Assembly: GCA_018400255.1 (NCBI GenBank) | Contig: JAGYMO010000127.1 | Coordinates: 1-7,291 of the forward strand | From: Deltaproteobacteria bacterium | Lineage (GTDB): Bacteria > Desulfobacterota > DSM-4660 > Desulfatiglandales > B25-G16 | DNA length: 7,291 bases | Direction of reading: 5' to 3' | Position numbers and translations under genes: made by a program | Shown here: positions 4,554-7,291 of the stretch, one piece after another | How positions within the stretch are numbered: position 1 is the stretch's first letter | How the letters are laid out: each line of letters opens with the position of its first letter | Notes under the pieces: model-generated | What the model was told of the DNA's origin: nothing | Seen by the model: the letters and a program-made list of their open reading frames with translations, nothing else | The model's database searches: none

Positions 4554-5534
4554 TTACTTTTCTAACCCTGTATAATCTTTCAGATATTTAAAAAATTCCG
4601 AATCAGTTGAAAGCACCAGTGTGCTGTCCTTATCAAGAGTAGTATTGTAAATGTCAAGGGTATTGATGAAGGTATAGAAATCAGGATCCTTGCCATATGC
4701 AAGGGCGTATATTTTTGTAGACTCCGCGTCGGCCTTTCCCTTTACTTCCTGAGCCTTTCTGTAGGCATCTGATGTTATACGTTTCATCTCCCTTTCTGTA
4801 TCACCTTCTATCTTCCTTGCCTCACCTCTTCCCTCGGAGCGAAATTTTTCTGCTATCTGTTTTCTTTCCGCGATCATCCTGGCGTAAACGGATTTTTGAA
4901 CCTCTTCTACATAGTTCAGCCTTTTTATCTTGACGTCTACCAGCTCTATTCCGAATTTAGATAATTTCGGCTGGGCCTGCTTCATAATGCCCTGTGTAAT
5001 CTTATATCTGCCTGTCTTTATCTTACCCATAACACTTTTTTTCTTTTCTTCACTTATATCACTAAGCCCTTCCTCATATATATCACCAATTCCTTCCTCA
5101 TAGGTGTCAAGTACCCTGCCGGTCATCCTTACCGTCTCTATCAATGGGTAAGAGGTTATAAAGTTTCTCACCGCGGGGTCAATGATGTCATCCAGTCTTG
5201 CAAGCCCCCCAATTAAGTTGCCCGCTGACTCAAAAAATTTTAATGGATCTACAATTTTCCATCTGGCGAATGTATCAACCCAGATGAAGGTCTTATCCAA
5301 GGTCGGTATCTGCCCTGGATCTCCATCCCAGTCAAGTAAGTTCTTTGGAAAATAATTTGTATTTTGGATCCACGGAATCTTAAAATATAGCCCCGGCTCT
5401 TTTTTCGGCTCGCCAATAGCCTTCCCAAACTGCGTTACAATGACCTGTTCAGTCTCATCAACAACATAGACTGAGCCAATAAGAAAAAGTGCGACTAAAA
5501 TTATTACCGCATAGATCAGGCCTTTGATTTTCAT
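4554..5534 (-). CDS. hflC: HflC, SPFH/band-7 modulator of FtsH protease
   Basis: HflC and HflK form a large membrane cage that surrounds FtsH and controls its degradation of membrane proteins. The 326-residue product has one N-terminal membrane segment (about 5-24, LIYAVIILVALFLIG) and then a band-7 domain starting DETEQVIVTQFGKAIGEP (26-43) and PGLYFKIPW (47-55). The stretch LSKFGIELVDVKIKRLNYVE (191-210) and the long charged helix that follows (RKQIAEKFRSEGRGEARKIE, 224-243) are typical of HflC. The length is close to that of E. coli HflC (334). Start and hflK stop overlap in ATGA, with AAGGGG eight bases upstream (5548-5543). An eight-residue duplication, YEEGIGDI then YEEGLSDI (145-160), is unusual; see the separate repeat entry. 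Prohibitin- or stomatin-like proteins are alternatives, but the hflK neighbour settles it. Confidence 0.95.
   Translation of the reverse strand: MKIKGLIYAVIILVALFLIGSVYVVDETEQVIVTQFGKAIGEPKKEPGLYFKIPWIQNTNYFPKNLLDWDGDPGQIPTLDKTFIWVDTFARWKIVDPLKFFESAGNLIGGLARLDDIIDPAVRNFITSYPLIETVRMTGRVLDTYEEGIGDIYEEGLSDISEEKKKSVMGKIKTGRYKITQGIMKQAQPKLSKFGIELVDVKIKRLNYVEEVQKSVYARMIAERKQIAEKFRSEGRGEARKIEGDTEREMKRITSDAYRKAQEVKGKADAESTKIYALAYGKDPDFYTFINTLDIYNTTLDKDSTLVLSTDSEFFKYLKDYTGLEK
5055..5102. repeat. Tandem 24-bp duplication inside hflC
   Basis: Two adjacent 24-bp units (5055-5078 and 5079-5102) match at 21 of 24 positions; both start TATATCAC and end CCTTCCTCATA. They encode YEEGIGDI and YEEGLSDI in HflC. 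The units are in frame, so the duplication adds eight residues without breaking the gene. It lies in the region of HflC between the band-7 core and the ridge helix, which tends to vary in length. Confidence 0.85.
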
Positions 5535-6568
5535 TTTTCAACCCCCTTCTCTTTCCCTAAATTTAGCAGGGGAAGAACGTTTTTTTGTTCCTCATCCAAA
5601 ATATATTTATCTCCTAACCTTGGAAGAAGCTCTTTTAAAGATTCAAGGTATAATCTTCGTCTTGTTACATCCTTTGCCTTTTCATACTCGCTGTATTGCG
5701 CGAGAAATCTCGATGCATTACCCTTAGCCCTGTTTACCCTGTCGAGCGCGTAACCTTCGGCTGATTTAATTGTTTTTTCAGCGTCTCCTTTTGCAGCAGG
5801 TATAGCCTTGTTATACGCCTCTTTTGCTTGATATATCATTCTTTCTTTTTCCTGGGTCGCTTGATTAACCTCATTAAAGGAAGGTTGCACCGGCTCCGGA
5901 ACGTTTGTTTTTTTCATCTCAATGGTGACAACATTTATTCCTGTTTCCGCCTCGTTTAATTCCTTTTGCAGCAAAACCTTAGCCTGATCCGCAATTTCCT
6001 CCCTTTTGCTTATAACCTCATTTATGCTTCTATCACCTACAACCAATCGCATAGTGGCCTGAGATAAATCTCTCAGGGTATTATTTATATCCCGGACCTT
6101 AAAGAGGTAATTATACGGATCTTTGATCCTATACTGGACTATCCATGGAACTACCGCAACATTAAGATCCCCTGTAAGCATAAGTGATTCATCAAGATAA
6201 GATGTGGAACTGGCATATTGTGTTCTAATTCCCGGCCTTACTGTCCTCAGACCAAATTCCTCCTTGTATATGAGCCGGACCTTAACCTTACTCAATTTTT
6301 CTATTCCCCACGGCAGTTTAAGGTTTAATCCCGGATTTGTTGTTCTGACATATTTGCCGAATCTTTGTATAACGCCGACCTCATTTACACCAATGGTATA
6401 AAAAGATGAGGATAGAATTATCAAGATTACTACAATTAAAATAATGAGCCAGAAACCAGGGATTTTACCTTTCATTCCCTTGAATTTATCAAAAAGATCT
6501 CCCATTTGAGGGGCCTCTGGGCCCTTACTCATTTTTTGCTTTTGCAATTTTTCCCAATCCCACGCCAT
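5531..6568 (-). CDS. hflK: HflK, SPFH/band-7 modulator of FtsH protease
   Basis: HflK is the larger partner in the HflK-HflC membrane complex that regulates FtsH. The 345-residue product begins MAWDWEKLQKQ, with a short polar N-terminus as in HflK, followed by one membrane segment (about 38-57, GFWLIILIVVILIILSSSFY). The band-7 domain follows: IGVNEVGVIQRFGKYVRT (59-76), PGLNLKLPWGIE (79-90), GDLNVAVVPWIVQYRIKDP (133-151) and the helix region NEVNQATQEKERMIYQAKEA (232-251). The C-terminal helix EYEKAKDVTRRRLYLESLKE (294-313) is typical of the family. The ATG at 6568 has a strong AAAGGAG seven bases upstream (6582-6576). It is the first gene of the operon, followed by hflC with a 4-base overlap. 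All parts look complete. A sigma-70-like promoter lies just upstream. Confidence 0.95.
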   Translation of the reverse strand: MAWDWEKLQKQKMSKGPEAPQMGDLFDKFKGMKGKIPGFWLIILIVVILIILSSSFYTIGVNEVGVIQRFGKYVRTTNPGLNLKLPWGIEKLSKVKVRLIYKEEFGLRTVRPGIRTQYASSTSYLDESLMLTGDLNVAVVPWIVQYRIKDPYNYLFKVRDINNTLRDLSQATMRLVVGDRSINEVISKREEIADQAKVLLQKELNEAETGINVVTIEMKKTNVPEPVQPSFNEVNQATQEKERMIYQAKEAYNKAIPAAKGDAEKTIKSAEGYALDRVNRAKGNASRFLAQYSEYEKAKDVTRRRLYLESLKELLPRLGDKYILDEEQKNVLPLLNLGKEKGVEK

Positions 6569-6595
6569 GCCTAAACTCCTTTAAGTTATGTAATA

Positions 6596-6624
6596 ATCTT
6601 AATACTAAAAAAGTGTTGCGTCAA
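6596..6624 (-). promoter_or_regulatory. Sigma-70-type promoter of the hflK-hflC-ACT operon
   Basis: On the minus strand, TTGACG (6624-6619) is followed after 17 bp by TAAGAT (6601-6596). The -35 matches the consensus at 5 of 6 positions and the -10 at 4 of 6, with ideal spacing. Transcription would start near 6589, giving a leader of about 20 bases that contains the AAAGGAG site of hflK. No operator is obvious. Confidence 0.65.
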
Positions 6625-6705
6625 GGGTTAAAATAGGTGATAGTTTTTTGCAGGGCAGGTCTGATAGATTTCATCAGGCACTTTATTAAATTTGGAGAAT
6701 TTTTA

Positions 6706-6747
6706 ATGGGCGATATATACGTTTTCATGCAAATTACAGGTGCTTAA
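6706..6747 (+). CDS. Possible 13-codon leader ORF before dciA
   Basis: A short ORF encodes MGDIYVFMQITGA. Its ATG has GGAG (6694-6697) eight bases upstream, a better ribosome binding site than that of the dciA gene. It ends in TAA at 6745-6747, one base before the dciA ATG at 6749, and the AGGTG site for dciA lies within its last codons. This arrangement would allow translational coupling. It is too short to have a recognisable domain and could be a chance ORF. No terminator-antiterminator pair or run of one rare amino acid is present, so classical attenuation is not supported. Confidence 0.4.
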   Translation: MGDIYVFMQITGA

Positions 6748-6748
6748 A

Positions 6749-7126
6749 ATGAGGAAAAATACCAGGTCACTTAACAAATCGGGCAAAAAAAGATCAATAA
6801 ATACTAGAAGCACCCACAAAGGATTTACGCATATAAAGGATATCATTAACAACATAATGGTGACATCCGCTCTGCCGATAGATTTCGACGATATAAAAAT
6901 ATGGGAGGTTTGGGATAATGTTGTTGGGGAGAGTATTTCAAGACATGCTCGACCCTCTAAAATACAGAAGGGTGTATTGACGGTCAAGGTATCTGATAGT
7001 GTATGGTTACAGGACCTAAAATTTCAGGCTGAGGCTATAAGAAAGAGACTAAACCTTGAATTGAAGAATGATGCTGTAGCCAAGATAAAATTTAAAGTGG
7101 GTGACCTCGTAGACGAAAAATCATGA
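6749..7126 (+). CDS. dciA: DUF721/DciA-family protein, predicted replicative helicase loader
   Basis: DciA proteins assist loading of the DnaB helicase in bacteria that lack DnaC or DnaI. The 125-residue product has a basic, probably disordered N-terminus (1-25, rich in Lys, Arg, Ser and Thr) and then a DUF721 domain: IWEVWDNVVGESISRHARPS (51-70) and QKGVLTVKVSDSVWLQDLKF (73-92), ending in a helix RKRLNLEL (98-105). The conserved Trp-x-x-Val-Val-Gly and Leu-x-Val-x-x-x-Ser-x-Trp patterns are present. The ATG at 6749 has AGGTG (6738-6742) six bases upstream; a GTG at 6740 would add three residues and has no ribosome binding site. The gene is divergent from hflK with a 180-base gap, and a short leader ORF ends one base before it. 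DUF721 assignment is firm; the DciA function is by family. Confidence 0.8.
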   Translation: MRKNTRSLNKSGKKRSINTRSTHKGFTHIKDIINNIMVTSALPIDFDDIKIWEVWDNVVGESISRHARPSKIQKGVLTVKVSDSVWLQDLKFQAEAIRKRLNLELKNDAVAKIKFKVGDLVDEKS

Positions 7127-7204
7127 AGTCAACAGGGGGGCTGTTGGTCCAAGCTTGAATGTTGGCTATATACTTCATAAAAGATTTTACTCACCACAGA
7201 GGCA

Positions 7205-7290
7205 CCCCAGTGAAATAGGTTATATCCATAACCTTTGCTCCGCCCCAGTTAAATAGTTTCCAAATTTAACCGGGTAAAAATTTCACGGGG
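7205..7290. repeat. Nested inverted repeat able to form a three-way junction
   Basis: The outer arms are CCCC-A-GTGAAAT (7205-7216) and ATTTCACGGGG (7280-7290), 11 bp with one bulged A. Inside are two complete hairpins: GGTTAT-ATCC-ATAACC (7218-7233, perfect) and CCCAGTTAAAT with ATTTAACCGGG (7244-7254 and 7264-7274, 10 of 11 pairs, 9-base loop). Outer and inner left arms differ at only one base (CCCCAGTGAAAT and CCCCAGTTAAAT), so the inner hairpin may be a duplicate of the outer. It starts 79 bases after the dciA stop and may continue past the window edge. It could be a repeat element, a structured RNA, or a terminator for dciA; no T run follows within the window. Confidence 0.75.
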
Positions 7291-7291
7291 C

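Noticed and set aside
5524..5727. Plus-strand open frame over the hflK/hflC junction
   Set aside because: It is antisense to two conserved genes and lacks a ribosome binding site.
6692..6719. Promoter for dciA (TTGGAG, 16 bp, TATATA)
   Set aside because: The -35 matches the consensus at only 3 of 6 positions, and the same bases serve better as the ribosome binding site of the leader ORF.
6703..6987. Minus-strand open frame over dciA
   Set aside because: It reads the opposite strand of the DUF721 domain, which is clearly coding on the plus strand.
7130..7146. Terminator hairpin after dciA (CAACAG-GGGGG-CTGTTG)
   Set aside because: A 6-bp stem is present but no T run follows it, so it is not supported as a terminator.

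Overview
The window looks like a piece of chromosome from an anaerobic, Gram-negative, moderately AT-rich bacterium. The likeliest group is Desulfobacterota (the former Deltaproteobacteria). This rests on the housekeeping genes (recJ, hflK/hflC, a DUF721/DciA protein, a two-ACT-domain protein) and on the style of the intergenic repeats (CTTGAACC tandems and CCGCGGATTTACGCGGAT-type palindromes). It is an inference from gene content, not a phylogenetic result.

Layout. Positions 38-1765 (+) encode a complete RecJ single-strand exonuclease, preceded by three tandem CTTGAACC units where a ribosome binding site would be expected. Positions about 1766-4057 form an accessory segment holding two separate toxin-antitoxin modules: a mntA-hepT pair (minimal nucleotidyltransferase antitoxin and HEPN ribonuclease toxin, + strand, 2077-2899) and a hicB-hicA pair (- strand, 3768-3272). 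Three clusters of one palindromic repeat family punctuate this segment at 1791-1864, 2988-3122 and 3873-4045, so each toxin-antitoxin module lies between two clusters. Positions 6568-4058 (- strand) are a tight operon, hflK-hflC-ACT protein, with overlapping or nearly overlapping genes and a recognisable sigma-70 promoter in front of hflK. Divergent to it is a dciA-like gene (6749-7126, +), apparently preceded by a 13-codon leader ORF that ends one base before it. The window ends in an elaborate nested inverted repeat (7205-7290) that could fold into a three-way junction.

How the parts work together. RecJ acts in DNA repair and recombination, DciA in loading the replicative helicase, and HflK/HflC in membrane control of the FtsH protease. 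These are core functions on either side of a small island. MntA is expected to silence HepT by AMPylating it, and HicB is expected to bind and block HicA. Both pairs probably act as stress, phage-defence or maintenance modules. Nothing in the window shows an unknown multi-gene system. The least explained material is intergenic: the repeat family that brackets the toxin-antitoxin modules, the terminal three-way-junction element, and the dciA leader ORF.
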